Origin: an uncultured Roseibium sp.
Lineage (GTDB): Bacteria; Pseudomonadota; Alphaproteobacteria; Rhizobiales; Stappiaceae
Reading direction: 5' to 3'
DNA: 64,000 bases
Assembly: GCF_963669205.1 (NCBI RefSeq)
Contig: NZ_OY769915.1
Location: 1,400,001 to 1,464,000 of the forward strand
Each line of letters opens with the position of its first letter. Positions within the stretch are counted from its first letter, which is position 1. A program made the translations under genes and the position numbers. The notes beneath the pieces were generated by a model. The model had not been told where the DNA came from. It ran no database searches and was given only the letters and a program-made list of their open reading frames with translations. Shown here one piece after another: positions 40,650 through 49,761 of the stretch.

Positions 40650-42944
40650 ATGAGCGATACCAGCAAGACCGAACACGACCTGTCGGAAGCCGCGCTTTTT
40701 TATCACGAAAACCCGAAACCCGGTAAGCTCGAGATCCAGCCGACCAAGCCGCTCGGAAACCAGCGCGACCTTGCGCTGGCCTATTCGCCCGGCGTTGCCG
40801 CGCCCTGCCTGGAGATCGCGGATGACCCGTCCAAGGCGGCACATTACACATCGCGCGGAAATCTTGTCGCCGTCATCTCCAACGGAACGGCCGTCCTGGG
40901 TCTCGGCAATATCGGGCCGCTTGCCTCCAAGCCGGTCATGGAAGGCAAGGCGGTCCTGTTCAAGAAATTTGCCGGGATAGACGTCTTCGACATCGAGGTC
41001 GACGAAACCGATGTCGACAAGTTCGTCGACGCGGTGTCGGTGCTGGAACCCACCTTTGGCGGGATCAACCTTGAAGACATCAAGGCTCCGGAATGCTTCA
41101 TGGTGGAAGCGAAGCTCCGGGAAAAGATGAACATTCCGGTGTTTCACGATGACCAGCACGGCACGGCAATCATCGTCGGCGCGGCCGTTCGCAACGGACT
41201 GCATCTTGCCGGCAAGAAAATCGAGGACGCAAAAATCGTTGCCTCCGGTGCCGGTGCCGCCGCTCTCGCCTGCCTGAACATGCTTGTGTCCCTTGGAGCG
41301 AAGCGGGAGAACATCTGGATCACGGACATCGAGGGCGTTGTCTACGAAGGCCGGGAAAAGCTGATGGACGAGTGGAAGTCCGTCTTTGCCCAGAAAACCG
41401 GCAAGCGCACGCTCGACGAGATCATCGAAGGTGCCGATGTGTTCCTCGGTCTGTCGGTCGGCGGCGTGCTGAAGCCCCAGATGGTGGAAAAGATGGGCAA
41501 GGGCCCGCTGATCCTCGCCCTGGCCAATCCGAACCCGGAAATCATGCCCGAAGATGCGCTTGCGGTGCGCAATGACGTCGTCATGTGCACGGGCCGCTCC
41601 GACTATCCCAATCAGGTCAACAACGTTCTCTGCTTTCCCTTCATCTTCCGTGGCGCGCTCGACGTCGGTGCGACGACCATCAACGAGGAGATGAAGCGGG
41701 CGGCCGTCGAAGCCATCGCTGGCCTCGCCCAGGAAGAACCCTCCGATGTTGTCGCGCGCGCCTACGGCGGCAAGACCGAGACCTTCGGCCCCAACTACCT
41801 GATCCCGTCTCCGTTCGATCAGCGCCTCATTCTCCGGATCGCTCCGGCGGTGGCAAAGGCGGCGATGGAGTCCGGCGTTGCAACCCGTCCGATCACCGAC
41901 TTCGACGCCTACCTGGACCGGTTGAACCGCTTCGTATTCCGGTCCGGTCTGATCATGAAGCCGATCATCCAGAATGCCGCCAAGGATCCGCAGAGAATCA
42001 TCTATGCGGAAGGCGAGGACGAGCGCGTCCTGCGGGCGGCACAGGTCCTGATCGAGGACCACATCGCCAAGCCGATCCTGGTCGGTCGGCCCGATGTGCT
42101 CCTGCAGCGCTGTGAACGCTTCGGACTGAAGATCCGTCCGGATGTTGATTTCGAATACGTCAACCCGCAGGAAGATCCGCGCTACCGCGATTACGTGGAC
42201 GAGTATTTTGAATGTGTCGGCCGTCAGGGCATGCCGCCCAATGCCGCGCGGACGGTCGTGCGCACCAACGCAACCGTGATTTCGGCCCTTGCAGTGCGTC
42301 GCGGTGACGCCGATGCGGTGATCTGCGGCCTTGAAGGGCGTTTCATCCGGCATCTGCGCGACATCAAGCAGGTGATCGGTGTGTGCGAGACCGCACGCGA
42401 TCTCTCCGCCATGTCGCTGCTGATCAACAGCCAGGGTGCGCTCTTCATGTCCGACACCTTCGTGACGGAAGACCCGACCGCGGAGGAGATTTCGGAGATG
42501 GCCGTGCTGGCCGCGCAGGAAATCCGGCGTTTCGGCATCGAACCGAAAATCGCGCTTTTGTCGATGTCGAATTTCGGGTCCAGGGAAACGCCATCATCGC
42601 GCAAGATGCGTGAAGCGCTTGAACTGATCTGGGACCGTCATCCCGAGCTGGAAGCGGATGGGGAAATGCACGGCGATTCGGCCCTGAGCGAAGCCCTGCG
42701 CGAACGCGTGATGCCCGGCAGCAGGCTGAAGGGCGAAGCCAATCTTCTGCTTTTCCCGAACCTGGACTCCGCCAATATCGCCCACAACCTTCTGAAGGTC
42801 GCCACCCAGGCGCTTCACGTCGGGCCGATCCTGCTCGGAGCGGCGAAGACCGCGCATATCCTAACGCCGTCCGTCACGTCGCGTGGTGTCGTGAACATGT
42901 CGGCGCTCGCCAGTGTCGAGGCGCAGACGCGCCAGGTTGACTGA
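40650..42944 (+). CDS. maeB: NADP-type malic enzyme fused to a phosphotransacetylase-like domain
   Basis: The 764-residue protein has an N-terminal malic-enzyme domain (about 1-430; Y-S-P-G-V-A-A-P-C-L, V-F-H-D-D-Q-H-G-T-A, G-A-G-A-A-A-L-A-C). It oxidatively decarboxylates malate to pyruvate. Residues about 440-764 form a domain related to phosphate acetyltransferase (Y-A-E-G-E-D-E-R-V-L, F-M-S-D-T-F-V). In S. meliloti this C-terminal domain is regulatory and binds acetyl-CoA, without Pta activity. The full length is intact. The GGGAGA before the ATG supports the start. Confidence 0.96.
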   Translation: MSDTSKTEHDLSEAALFYHENPKPGKLEIQPTKPLGNQRDLALAYSPGVAAPCLEIADDPSKAAHYTSRGNLVAVISNGTAVLGLGNIGPLASKPVMEGKAVLFKKFAGIDVFDIEVDETDVDKFVDAVSVLEPTFGGINLEDIKAPECFMVEAKLREKMNIPVFHDDQHGTAIIVGAAVRNGLHLAGKKIEDAKIVASGAGAAALACLNMLVSLGAKRENIWITDIEGVVYEGREKLMDEWKSVFAQKTGKRTLDEIIEGADVFLGLSVGGVLKPQMVEKMGKGPLILALANPNPEIMPEDALAVRNDVVMCTGRSDYPNQVNNVLCFPFIFRGALDVGATTINEEMKRAAVEAIAGLAQEEPSDVVARAYGGKTETFGPNYLIPSPFDQRLILRIAPAVAKAAMESGVATRPITDFDAYLDRLNRFVFRSGLIMKPIIQNAAKDPQRIIYAEGEDERVLRAAQVLIEDHIAKPILVGRPDVLLQRCERFGLKIRPDVDFEYVNPQEDPRYRDYVDEYFECVGRQGMPPNAARTVVRTNATVISALAVRRGDADAVICGLEGRFIRHLRDIKQVIGVCETARDLSAMSLLINSQGALFMSDTFVTEDPTAEEISEMAVLAAQEIRRFGIEPKIALLSMSNFGSRETPSSRKMREALELIWDRHPELEADGEMHGDSALSEALRERVMPGSRLKGEANLLLFPNLDSANIAHNLLKVATQALHVGPILLGAAKTAHILTPSVTSRGVVNMSALASVEAQTRQVD

Positions 42945-42986
42945 CGCTGCGCACGGCGGACGCCTGACTTTTTCTCTCTCGAACAG

Positions 42987-43015
42987 GACCTGTGGCCTCC
43001 GCTCTGCCACAGGTC
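42987..43015. terminator. Stem-loop between maeB and the chorismate mutase gene
   Basis: GACCTGTGGC (42987-42996) and GCCACAGGTC (43006-43015) pair perfectly over 10 bp with a 9-nt loop. On the plus strand no T run follows. On the minus strand a short TTTTTGCA precedes it. It may be a mRNA 3' end protecting hairpin or a factor-dependent pause rather than an intrinsic terminator. Confidence 0.45.
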
Positions 43016-43035
43016 TGCAAAAACGGAAGACAGCA

Positions 43036-43368
43036 TTGAAAACGCCTGACGCGTGTCTGACAAAGCAGGACATCCGCACGGAGATCGATCGTCTGGATGA
43101 TGAACTCGTGCGGCTGTTTGCCGAACGGCAGAGCTACGTGCGCCGCATGGCCGAGCTCAAGCGCCACCCGGACGAAGCGTTCGACGGGGCGCGGATCGAG
43201 AGCATGATTGCCGCGATCAGGGACCGGGCCGGGGATCTGGCGCTGGACCCGGACCAGGCGGAACTGGTCTGGCGGACGCTGATCGACTGGAACATCGCAT
43301 TCGAGAAACAGGTCATTGCAGACCGGCTTCTGAACGGGGCGGCAGGGAAGGGCACGCCGGCGGATTGA
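43036..43368 (+). CDS. Chorismate mutase, AroQ type
   Basis: The 110-residue helical protein matches the AroQ fold. It has I-R-T-E-I-D-R-L-D-D-E-L-V-R-L-F-A-E-R in helix 1, with the first active-site Arg. V-R-R-M-A-E-L-K supplies further Arg and Lys, and a Glu near residue 54 also fits. It converts chorismate to prephenate for Phe/Tyr synthesis. The best start is a TTG at 43036 with GGAAGA 8 nt upstream. The open frame extends to 42913 but overlaps maeB and the hairpin without family similarity. It is monofunctional, with no fused dehydratase. Confidence 0.85.
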   Translation: MKTPDACLTKQDIRTEIDRLDDELVRLFAERQSYVRRMAELKRHPDEAFDGARIESMIAAIRDRAGDLALDPDQAELVWRTLIDWNIAFEKQVIADRLLNGAAGKGTPAD

Positions 43369-43456
43369 AGATTTTTAATCCGGTCATGACTGTTCATCGG
43401 GATTGGAGTTCCTAGGTATTGGGAAGGTTGACTGGTCGCCTTTTACGGAGCCTCGC

Positions 43457-44578
43457 ATGATGACGCGGAATTCTCTCATCTCCTCAACAACTGCACTTTT
43501 CGTGGCATTCAGCCCCCTGGCTTTTTCGCCGGCTGCGGCGCAGTCTTCCATTGCTCCCGAAACGGTCGCCGATGGGCTGTCCTACCCCTGGAGCGTTGCC
43601 TTTCTTCCCGAAGGCGGTTTCCTCGTGAGCGAACGGGACGGGCTGCTGAAATACATTTCCGCGGAAGGCGATCAGAGTGTCGTGCCTGGCACTCCGGAAG
43701 TCTTCGCGCAGGGGCAGGGCGGGCTGCTCGATGTCGTTCTCAGTCCCGATTTCGCAACGGACCGGACAATCTTCATGTCTTTTTCGCAAGGTTCTCCGGA
43801 GGGGGCCGGCACGTCTTTGTACCGCGCAATGCTTGCCGAAGACGGGGATGGGTACCGGCTGCAGGATGGAAAGACGATCTTCCGCGCGAACAATCGCGCC
43901 TATGGCGGGCGTCACTTCGGCTCCAGGCTCGCCTTTGCGCCGGACGGATCCCTGTTTATGACGCTTGGAGACCGGGGTGACGGTCCGAGATCGCAGGACG
44001 CATCGGATCACACCGGCTCGGTTCTGAGGCTGACGCCGGACGGTCAACCGGCCAAAGGCAACCCGTTTGAAGGAGAGGCCGACCACAAGCCGGAAATCTG
44101 GTCGATCGGGCACCGGAACCCGCAGAGCGCTGCGATCAACCCGGCAACGGGCATTCTTTGGACCGTGGAACACGGAGCCCGCGGCGGAGACGAGATCAAC
44201 ATCCCGGAAGCCGGAAAGAACTACGGCTGGCCCGTGATTTCCTACGGACGCCATTACTCCGGCGGCAAGATCGGCGAGGGAACGGAAAAGGCGGGCATGG
44301 AACAGCCGATCCACTACTGGGATCCGTCCATCGCACCATCGGGTATGGCATTCGTCACCAGCGAGCTTTATCCCGACTGGCTGGGCGATCTGCTCGTCGG
44401 GGCGTTGCGTGGCCGCCATTTGTCCAAGCTCGATCTCGACGGCGAGACAATCGTGTCCGAGATGCAGCTGCTGGGCGATCTGGACGAGCGGATCCGGGAC
44501 GTACGCCAGGCACCCGACGGTTACATTTACGTCTTGACCGACAGCGACGACGGGCAGTTGATCCGCCTGGTTCCCTGA
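43457..44578 (+). CDS. Soluble aldose/PQQ-dependent sugar dehydrogenase (Asd/YliI type)
   Basis: The 373-residue periplasmic protein has a signal peptide (MMTRNSLISSTT...SPAAAQ). A six-bladed propeller of the soluble glucose/sorbosone dehydrogenase family follows. Conserved pieces are Y-P-W-S-V-A-F-L-P, G-Q-G-G-L-L-D-V, R-H-F-G-S-R-L-A-F, G-H-R-N-P-Q-S and E-H-G-A-R-G-G-D-E-I-N. The H-R-N-P and R-G-G-D-E segments carry the PQQ and Ca2+ ligands in relatives. No PQQ-synthesis genes are in the window. The ATG at 43457 has ACGGAG upstream. Confidence 0.92.
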   Translation: MMTRNSLISSTTALFVAFSPLAFSPAAAQSSIAPETVADGLSYPWSVAFLPEGGFLVSERDGLLKYISAEGDQSVVPGTPEVFAQGQGGLLDVVLSPDFATDRTIFMSFSQGSPEGAGTSLYRAMLAEDGDGYRLQDGKTIFRANNRAYGGRHFGSRLAFAPDGSLFMTLGDRGDGPRSQDASDHTGSVLRLTPDGQPAKGNPFEGEADHKPEIWSIGHRNPQSAAINPATGILWTVEHGARGGDEINIPEAGKNYGWPVISYGRHYSGGKIGEGTEKAGMEQPIHYWDPSIAPSGMAFVTSELYPDWLGDLLVGALRGRHLSKLDLDGETIVSEMQLLGDLDERIRDVRQAPDGYIYVLTDSDDGQLIRLVP

Positions 44579-44786
44579 CGGTCGGATCACCTTTGAGCGG
44601 GGGTCACGACTTAACGGTAGCTTGACATTTCGACTGATCAGGCAGATATACCGCACTGCGATTGCTGCCGCGTGAGCAGACAGGACGTCCGCGTGCCAGT
44701 GACAACACCGTCCCTGGACCCGATACCCGCCAGTTGCAAAAGATTTGGAGCCTGATGAGGGGCTCAACCAGTTCCCATGTCACGCC

Positions 44787-45052
44787 AGGGTACGGACCCA
44801 TAAATGAAGCCGATTTGGCGGCAGAAATGGCAAAATCTCGTTAGGAAGCGTGCGCAGAGCGGGCTTGTTGCCCGGTCAAGCGCGGTGACGCTGCGAGGTG
44901 AAGCCATTTTGCCGTCCTTCGGATTTGGCCGTTTTGGCCATCTGCATCGTCGCGAAAGGCTTGAAAATGAACCACATTTCCTGCGCTTTCACTTCTCGCA
45001 GCTGGTCAAAACGATCCAGACCAAATTGACTTCATTTATGAGCCCGTACCCT
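44787..45052. mobile_element. 266-bp inverted-repeat element, copy 2 (MITE-like)
   Basis: Terminal inverted repeats of 23 bp, with two mismatches: AGGGTACGGACCCATAAATGAAG at the left and the complement of AGGGTACGGGCTCATAAATGAAG at the right. The interior is almost identical to the copy at 50684-50948 and in the same orientation. The stretch from 44579 to 45171, with no gene, consists of this element, the 208 bp before it (a possible TTGACA-N17-GATATA at 44622-44650, nothing else) and a hairpin after it. Short open frames inside it are not genes. Confidence 0.8.
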
Positions 45053-45060
45053 AGGGTCTG

Positions 45061-45097
45061 GCGGCCTAGAGCCGGTTCCGAACGAACCGGCTGCCGC
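45061..45097 (+). other. Stable hairpin in the helicase leader
   Basis: AGCCGGTTC (45070-45078) pairs with GAACCGGCT (45084-45092), and an outer GCGGC/GCCGC (45061-45065 / 45093-45097) extends it past a 4-nt bulge. No T run follows. It lies about 75 bp before the helicase start, so it would be part of the mRNA leader. It could regulate translation or mark the end of an upstream transcript. Confidence 0.45.
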
Positions 45098-45171
45098 GCA
45101 CCAACACCATGCTGCAGGGAAGCGCCTTGCGGCAGCAAGAGCATTTTGATGCTCGCAATAAGGAAATGATA

Positions 45172-46470
45172 TTGACTGATTTTCAGAACCTGGGGCTCTC
45201 CGGCGGCTTGTTGAAGGCTGTTTCGGAAAACGGCTACGCATCGCCGACGCCGATCCAGGAAAAAGCGATCCCGCTGATTTTAAAGGGCCATGATTTGCTT
45301 GGTCTCGCTCAGACCGGCACCGGCAAGACCGCTGCATTTGGTCTGCCGCTGATCGACCGCCTGCTTGCCGATGGAGACGTTGCGCCGAAAGGCGGCACCC
45401 GCGCCCTTATCCTGGCGCCGACCCGTGAACTGGTGAACCAGATCGCGAAGAACCTGCTTTCCTACCTCAAGACAACCCCGCTCCGGGTCACCTCGGTTGT
45501 CGGTGGGGTGTCTATCAACGCGCAGATCAAGCGTTTGTCCAGGGGAACCGACATTCTGGTCGCGACCCCGGGCCGTCTTCTGGACCTCGTTGACCGCAAG
45601 GCTGTCGATCTCGGGACGGCATCCTATCTCGTTCTCGACGAAGCGGACCAGATGCTCGATCTCGGCTTCATTCATGCGCTGCGCAGGATTAGCGGACTGG
45701 TACGCGACGAGCGTCAGACGCTGCTGTTTTCGGCAACCATGCCGAAGCAGATCGAAGACCTCGCCAGGTCCTATTTGCGCAATCCGGAACGTGTGGAAGT
45801 GGCGCCCACCGGTCGTACGGCCGACAAGGTCACACAATCGGTCCATTTCATGGACCAGAAGGCCAAGAGCGATTTTCTGCTCCAGCAGCTGAAAGCCAAT
45901 CCTGAGGGAATGTCGCTGGTCTTCTGCCGGACGAAGCACGGCGCTGAACGCCTCATGCGCAGACTGTCGCAAAAAGGCATAGAGGCCGGCTCCATTCACG
46001 GCAACAAGAGCCAGAACCAGCGTGACCGCGCGATCCGCGATCTTCGGGACGGCAAGATCAACGTTCTCGTTGCCACCGACGTCGCGGCACGCGGGATCGA
46101 CATTCCGGGTGTGAGCCATGTCTACAATTTCGAGCTTCCGGAAGTGGCAGAGGCCTATGTTCACCGGATCGGGCGAACGGCCCGCGCAGGGGCCGATGGC
46201 GATGCGATTGCGCTCTGTGCACCTGAGGAAATCGGGTTGTTCCGGCAGATCGAAAAACTGATCGGCATCGAGATCCCGGTCGCCGGTGGCGAGGTGCCGC
46301 CGATGTCTGCAGCCGCAGGTCGTTCGAAACGGGGCGGGCAGAACCGGGGCAACAAACCGGCTGCCAAGAAACCCTCCCGCAAGCGGTCGGCAAAGAACCA
46401 CAACGACAACACGCCCGGTGCGCGGCCGCACAAGCACCGCAGGTCGGGAAACCGGAAAAGCGCGGCCTGA
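45172..46470 (+). CDS. DEAD-box RNA helicase (RhlE-like)
   Basis: The 432-residue helicase has all core motifs: Q motif near F-Q-N-L-G-L...P-T-P-I-Q, A-Q-T-G-T-G-K-T (I), P-T-R-E-L (Ia), T-P-G-R-L (Ib), D-E-A-D (II), S-A-T (III) and H-R-I-G-R-T-A-R (VI). The C-terminal tail of about 70 residues is rich in Lys, Arg, Gly and Asn and probably binds RNA. I prefer a TTG start at 45172 (MTDFQNLGL), which sits 7 nt from AAGGA. The ATG at 45166 is only 1 nt from it. It is likely involved in ribosome assembly or cold adaptation. Confidence 0.93.
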   Translation: MTDFQNLGLSGGLLKAVSENGYASPTPIQEKAIPLILKGHDLLGLAQTGTGKTAAFGLPLIDRLLADGDVAPKGGTRALILAPTRELVNQIAKNLLSYLKTTPLRVTSVVGGVSINAQIKRLSRGTDILVATPGRLLDLVDRKAVDLGTASYLVLDEADQMLDLGFIHALRRISGLVRDERQTLLFSATMPKQIEDLARSYLRNPERVEVAPTGRTADKVTQSVHFMDQKAKSDFLLQQLKANPEGMSLVFCRTKHGAERLMRRLSQKGIEAGSIHGNKSQNQRDRAIRDLRDGKINVLVATDVAARGIDIPGVSHVYNFELPEVAEAYVHRIGRTARAGADGDAIALCAPEEIGLFRQIEKLIGIEIPVAGGEVPPMSAAAGRSKRGGQNRGNKPAAKKPSRKRSAKNHNDNTPGARPHKHRRSGNRKSAA

Positions 46471-46491
46471 GCCGCGTCTGCTCTTGGGATC

Positions 46492-46524
46492 AAAAAAATG
46501 CACCGGGAAGTGGCCTTCCCGGTG
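46492..46524 (-). terminator. Terminator facing leftward, end of the helicase region
   Basis: CACCGGGAAG (46501-46510) and CTTCCCGGTG (46515-46524) make a perfect 10-bp stem with a 4-nt loop. On the minus strand it is followed by ATTTTTTT, so it would end leftward transcripts. On the plus strand it has no T run but could still act on the helicase mRNA 31 bp after its stop. Confidence 0.7.
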
Positions 46525-46749
46525 CCAGACCTTGTGGTCGATGGGGGTCAGAACAACACGTGCTGTCCTGACTGTTCTTTAGAAAGACACCTGACCTGAT
46601 CCGTCGCCGCCGCAATCCGGAGGTAAGCTGCTACTTCCTGCCCACAAGGTACCCGATTGCGCTGCTGTGCAACCGAATTCCGATTTTCTGGGGAATGCCA
46701 CAGCATTTCTGTGCACGACCTGATCAGGATTCCCAAAACATGCTGGAAA

Positions 46750-47240
46750 TCAATCATCTAAGCCCCCGTCAAAAGTAAAACTAGATTAACGAAATCAATA
46801 CTGCAATCATAACCCTCCACGCGGGTCCAAGCATGTGGATATCAGGAAAAGTCATGAAAAACAGATAGTTATCGGAAAATTGTTCCGAATGGTTCAATTT
46901 TTCGAATAACTCCTGATTGAAGCCGGCCAAGTCCAGGGCCAAGAAGTTCTTTAGTTTCAAAGAATTGTAAAAATCATACTGTTTATCTATTGTTGTATAG
47001 AAAATTTTTATGGGCACTGATTTTAAGGGTGAAAGCCTTAACCGGCTGAAAATAATGAGAAAAAATGGTGCCATTTTTCAAGTGGGATTCTGTATGTTTC
47101 TGCAAGCAGTCATGGCGGCCGCGTGGAGACAAGTTCGCTGGTGAGCTTGTTTCGAAAAAGTTGACCGATCGGTATAAATTTTCCTGCTAAATCCAAAATA
47201 AGTTCTTATTTGCTCAAATTGACGGTTGACGTTTCCGTAA
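46750..47240. other. AT-rich, gene-poor island
   Basis: This stretch is clearly richer in A and T than the rest of the window (for example 46960-47020 and 47140-47240) and has no gene of certain identity. The larger gap from 46525 to 47773 holds only this, the weak minus-strand frame at 46781-47074, a terminator at 47528 and no recognisable RNA. It might be transferred DNA or a decayed element. Confidence 0.55.
46781..47074 (-). CDS. Hypothetical 97-residue protein, doubtful
   Basis: A frame of 97 residues starts MAPFFLIIFSRLRLS, and ends with a hydrophobic V-M-I-A-V-L-I-S-L-I. Codon use and base composition (Ile, Phe, Lys and Asn rich) differ from all neighbours. It points toward the leftward terminator at 46492-46524, which supports a real leftward transcript. 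The start has no clear Shine-Dalgarno, and I recognise no family. It may be a small acquired membrane-associated gene or chance. Confidence 0.35.
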   Translation of the reverse strand: MAPFFLIIFSRLRLSPLKSVPIKIFYTTIDKQYDFYNSLKLKNFLALDLAGFNQELFEKLNHSEQFSDNYLFFMTFPDIHMLGPAWRVMIAVLISLI

Positions 47241-47527
47241 GGTGAAGATACATCGGCCCTCGCTTCGGAATTTATTAACCAAGATCAATAAAGCCGAAGC
47301 ACAAAAACCAGGCAAAGATCTGGAACGGTGCACGTTGGCTCCATCTGGACCTCCGTTTCCCAAAAATTGCTGTCTGCGAAGACAGCTCAGGCCTTGTGGC
47401 GCGGGCGATCGCGCAACAACAGGACGTCTGGAACGTCCGGCCTTCCAGTTTTGCGCGGTTGACAACCGCAACAGGTCGGTACCCCCACTTTAACCGGCCT
47501 GATACAACCCATCGTCCACAAGACGAC

Positions 47528-47566
47528 AACGCCGGGAAGTTTTGCTTCCCGGCGTTGTTTGTTTCC
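47528..47566 (+). terminator. Strong hairpin terminator with no assigned gene
   Basis: AACGCCGGGAAG (47528-47539) pairs perfectly with CTTCCCGGCGTT (47545-47556), a 12-bp stem with loop TTTTG, followed by GTTTGTTTCC. No convincing rightward gene lies upstream for about 1 kb, so it could end a small RNA transcribed from the 47.1-47.5 kb region. Confidence 0.65.
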
Positions 47567-47773
47567 GAAGCCGGTTTTGAGAATCCGTTCCTTCAGACGC
47601 CTCTGGGCCGTTTGAGCGCCACGGACAGCCAAGCCGAGACCGAGGCGAAAAAACGGTCAGGGTCAGACAGGGTGGGGCCACACACCTTCGGCAAACACAG
47701 CGCCCGGAAAAAGAACCGGAACAGCTGAGGCCATGCCGGTCCACTGCAGCGCTCCGCCCATTCTTCTCAAGCC

Positions 47774-49450
47774 CTACATGTTTGGATAATTCGGTCCGCC
47801 GGCACCTTCCGGAACCGTCCAGGTGATATTGCGGTTCGGGTCCTTGATGTCGCATGTCTTGCAGTGAACGCAGTTCTGCGAGTTGATCTGGAACCGGGGC
47901 GCATCCTCACCTTCCTCGACCCACTCGTAAACGCCAGCCGGGCAGTACCGGTTCGATGGGCCTGCGAAAACGTCGTGTTCGGAGGATTTCTGAACAGCCA
48001 GGTCGCTGACCTTCAGATGGATCGGCTGGTCTTCCTCATGGTTCGTGTTGGACAGGAAAACAGAAGAAAGCTTGTCGAACGAAACGACACCGTCGGGCTT
48101 CGGGTACGCGATCTTCTTGCAGTCCTTGGCCGGTTTCAGGGTTTCTGAATCGCGCTTGCCGTGTTTCATCGTTCCGAAGAAGGAAAAGCCGAACAATTCG
48201 TTCGTCCACATGTCGAGGCCGCCCAGACCAATGCCGAGCCAGGTGCCGAATTTCGACCAGAGCGGTTTCGCGTTGCGCACCTTTTTCAGGTCCTCACCGA
48301 TCGGGCTGTTGCGCCAGGCGGTGTCGTAATTGGCCAGTTCCGTGTGCGCCTCGCCCCGTCCGATCGCCGCCATGACTTCTTCGGCGGCCAGCATGCCGGA
48401 CAGCATCGCGTTATGCGAGCCCTTGATGCGCGGCACATTCACGAGCCCCGCCGAACATCCCATCAGCAGACCGCCGGGGAACGACAGTTTCGGCACGGAC
48501 TGGTATCCGCCTTCGGTGATGGCGCGCGCACCATAGGAGATCCGCTTTCCGCCCTCGAACGTGTCGCGGATCGCGGGGTGGGTCTTGAAGCGCTGGAATT
48601 CGTCGAAAGGCGACAGCCATGGGTTCTCGTAATTCAGGTGAACCACGAACCCGACAGCCACCTGGTTGTCCTCAAGGTGATAGAGGAACGACCCGCCGCC
48701 GGTTTTCCCGTCTAGCGGCCAGCCGAAGGAGTGCTGCACGAGGCCGAGCTTGTGCTTTTCGGGCGCGACCTGCCACAGTTCCTTTATGCCGATGCCAAAC
48801 TTCGGAACGTCGCTGTCCTTGTCGAGGTCGAATTTCTCGATGAGCTGCTTTGCCAGGGACCCGCGCGCGCCCTCGCCGATAAGCGTGTATTTTCCGCGCA
48901 GTTCCATGCCGCGCGTGAACATCGCGTTCGGCTTTCCGTCCCGGCCGATCCCCATGTCTCCGGTCGCAACGCCGACGACCTTGCCGTCATCGTCGTAAAG
49001 CAGCTCGGCGGCGGCAAAGCCCGGATAGATCTCGACCCCGAGAGCTTCGGCCTTTTCGGCCAGCCAGCGACAGACATTCCCGAGCGAAACGATGTAGTTG
49101 CCGTGATTGTTCATCAGCTTCGGCATGAACATATTCGGAAGACGCGCGGACCCGGCCGGTCCGAGCACCAGAAAATGGTCGTCCGTTACGGCTGTCTTGA
49201 TCGGGCTGTCCTCTTCGCGCCAGTCAGGCAGAAGCTGGTCCAGCGCGATCGGATCGATCACGGCACCCGAGAGGATGTGTGCACCGACTTCGGACCCTTT
49301 TTCCAGAACGACGATACTCAGTTCCTCGCCCTTTTCGTTGGCGATCTGCTTCAGCCGTATCGCGGCGGCGAGACCGGCCGGTCCCGCGCCGACGATCACG
49401 ACATCGGCATCCATGCTCTCGCGTTCACCAAGCTCGTCTTGTTCGCTCAT
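47774..49450 (-). CDS. Electron transfer flavoprotein-ubiquinone oxidoreductase
   Basis: ETF-QO passes electrons from ETF (fatty-acid and amino-acid oxidation) to ubiquinone at the inner membrane. The 558-residue protein has the FAD-binding V-V-I-V-G-A-G-P-A-G-L-A-A-A near residue 17. It has the ubiquinone/membrane region around G-A-R-A-I-T-E-G-G, and the C-terminal 4Fe-4S ligands C-P-A-G-V-Y-E-W and C-V-H-C-K-T-C-D-I. Its length matches the mitochondrial enzyme. The ATG at 49450 has GAGGGAG upstream. It is alone on its strand here; etfAB are not in the window. Confidence 0.96.
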   Translation of the reverse strand: MSEQDELGERESMDADVVIVGAGPAGLAAAIRLKQIANEKGEELSIVVLEKGSEVGAHILSGAVIDPIALDQLLPDWREEDSPIKTAVTDDHFLVLGPAGSARLPNMFMPKLMNNHGNYIVSLGNVCRWLAEKAEALGVEIYPGFAAAELLYDDDGKVVGVATGDMGIGRDGKPNAMFTRGMELRGKYTLIGEGARGSLAKQLIEKFDLDKDSDVPKFGIGIKELWQVAPEKHKLGLVQHSFGWPLDGKTGGGSFLYHLEDNQVAVGFVVHLNYENPWLSPFDEFQRFKTHPAIRDTFEGGKRISYGARAITEGGYQSVPKLSFPGGLLMGCSAGLVNVPRIKGSHNAMLSGMLAAEEVMAAIGRGEAHTELANYDTAWRNSPIGEDLKKVRNAKPLWSKFGTWLGIGLGGLDMWTNELFGFSFFGTMKHGKRDSETLKPAKDCKKIAYPKPDGVVSFDKLSSVFLSNTNHEEDQPIHLKVSDLAVQKSSEHDVFAGPSNRYCPAGVYEWVEEGEDAPRFQINSQNCVHCKTCDIKDPNRNITWTVPEGAGGPNYPNM

Positions 49451-49761
49451 CTTCTTCTCCCTCAAGCCGGCAAGGCCTTGTCCGTAGCGCCCTGTTTGCA
49501 ATATTTTGCAGCGCAATACACGACATTTTTCAACTCCGTTTGCGAAATCCGGCCCTTATTTTGTCGAATTTCGCCCAGATAGACCAAAGCCTTGCTCGGG
49601 CGTCAAGACAGATAATTACGTTTACGTAAGAGTAAGACGTGTTTCCTTTGAGGAGCGAAGCGTATGGAGCGCCAGAAGGTTGGGGGTCCTGCGTAAAGAT
49701 CGGTGCACGGCGCTTGTGCCCGGGCATCAGCCGGTTAGTATCTGGCTCTGGAGGCCGTCAC

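Noticed and set aside
39849..42353. 834-codon open frame on the minus strand opposite maeB
   Set aside because: It is an antisense shadow of the malic-enzyme gene; the translated sequence shows no family resemblance and maeB is unmistakable.
44622..44650. TTGACA-N17-GATATA between the sugar dehydrogenase and the repeat element
   Set aside because: Plausible promoter by sequence, but there is no gene within 500 bp except across the inserted element, so I did not list it as a feature.
44804..45169. Open frame within inverted-repeat element copy 2
   Set aside because: Length and sequence follow from the element itself; the homologous frame in copy 3 differs at its end and no ribosome site is present.
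46548..46757. 69-codon minus-strand frame in the gene-poor region
   Set aside because: No ribosome site or recognisable sequence; probably chance.
47242..47493. 83-codon plus-strand frame before the orphan terminator
   Set aside because: Composition is not protein-like and no good start signal is present; a small RNA is the better explanation for the terminator.
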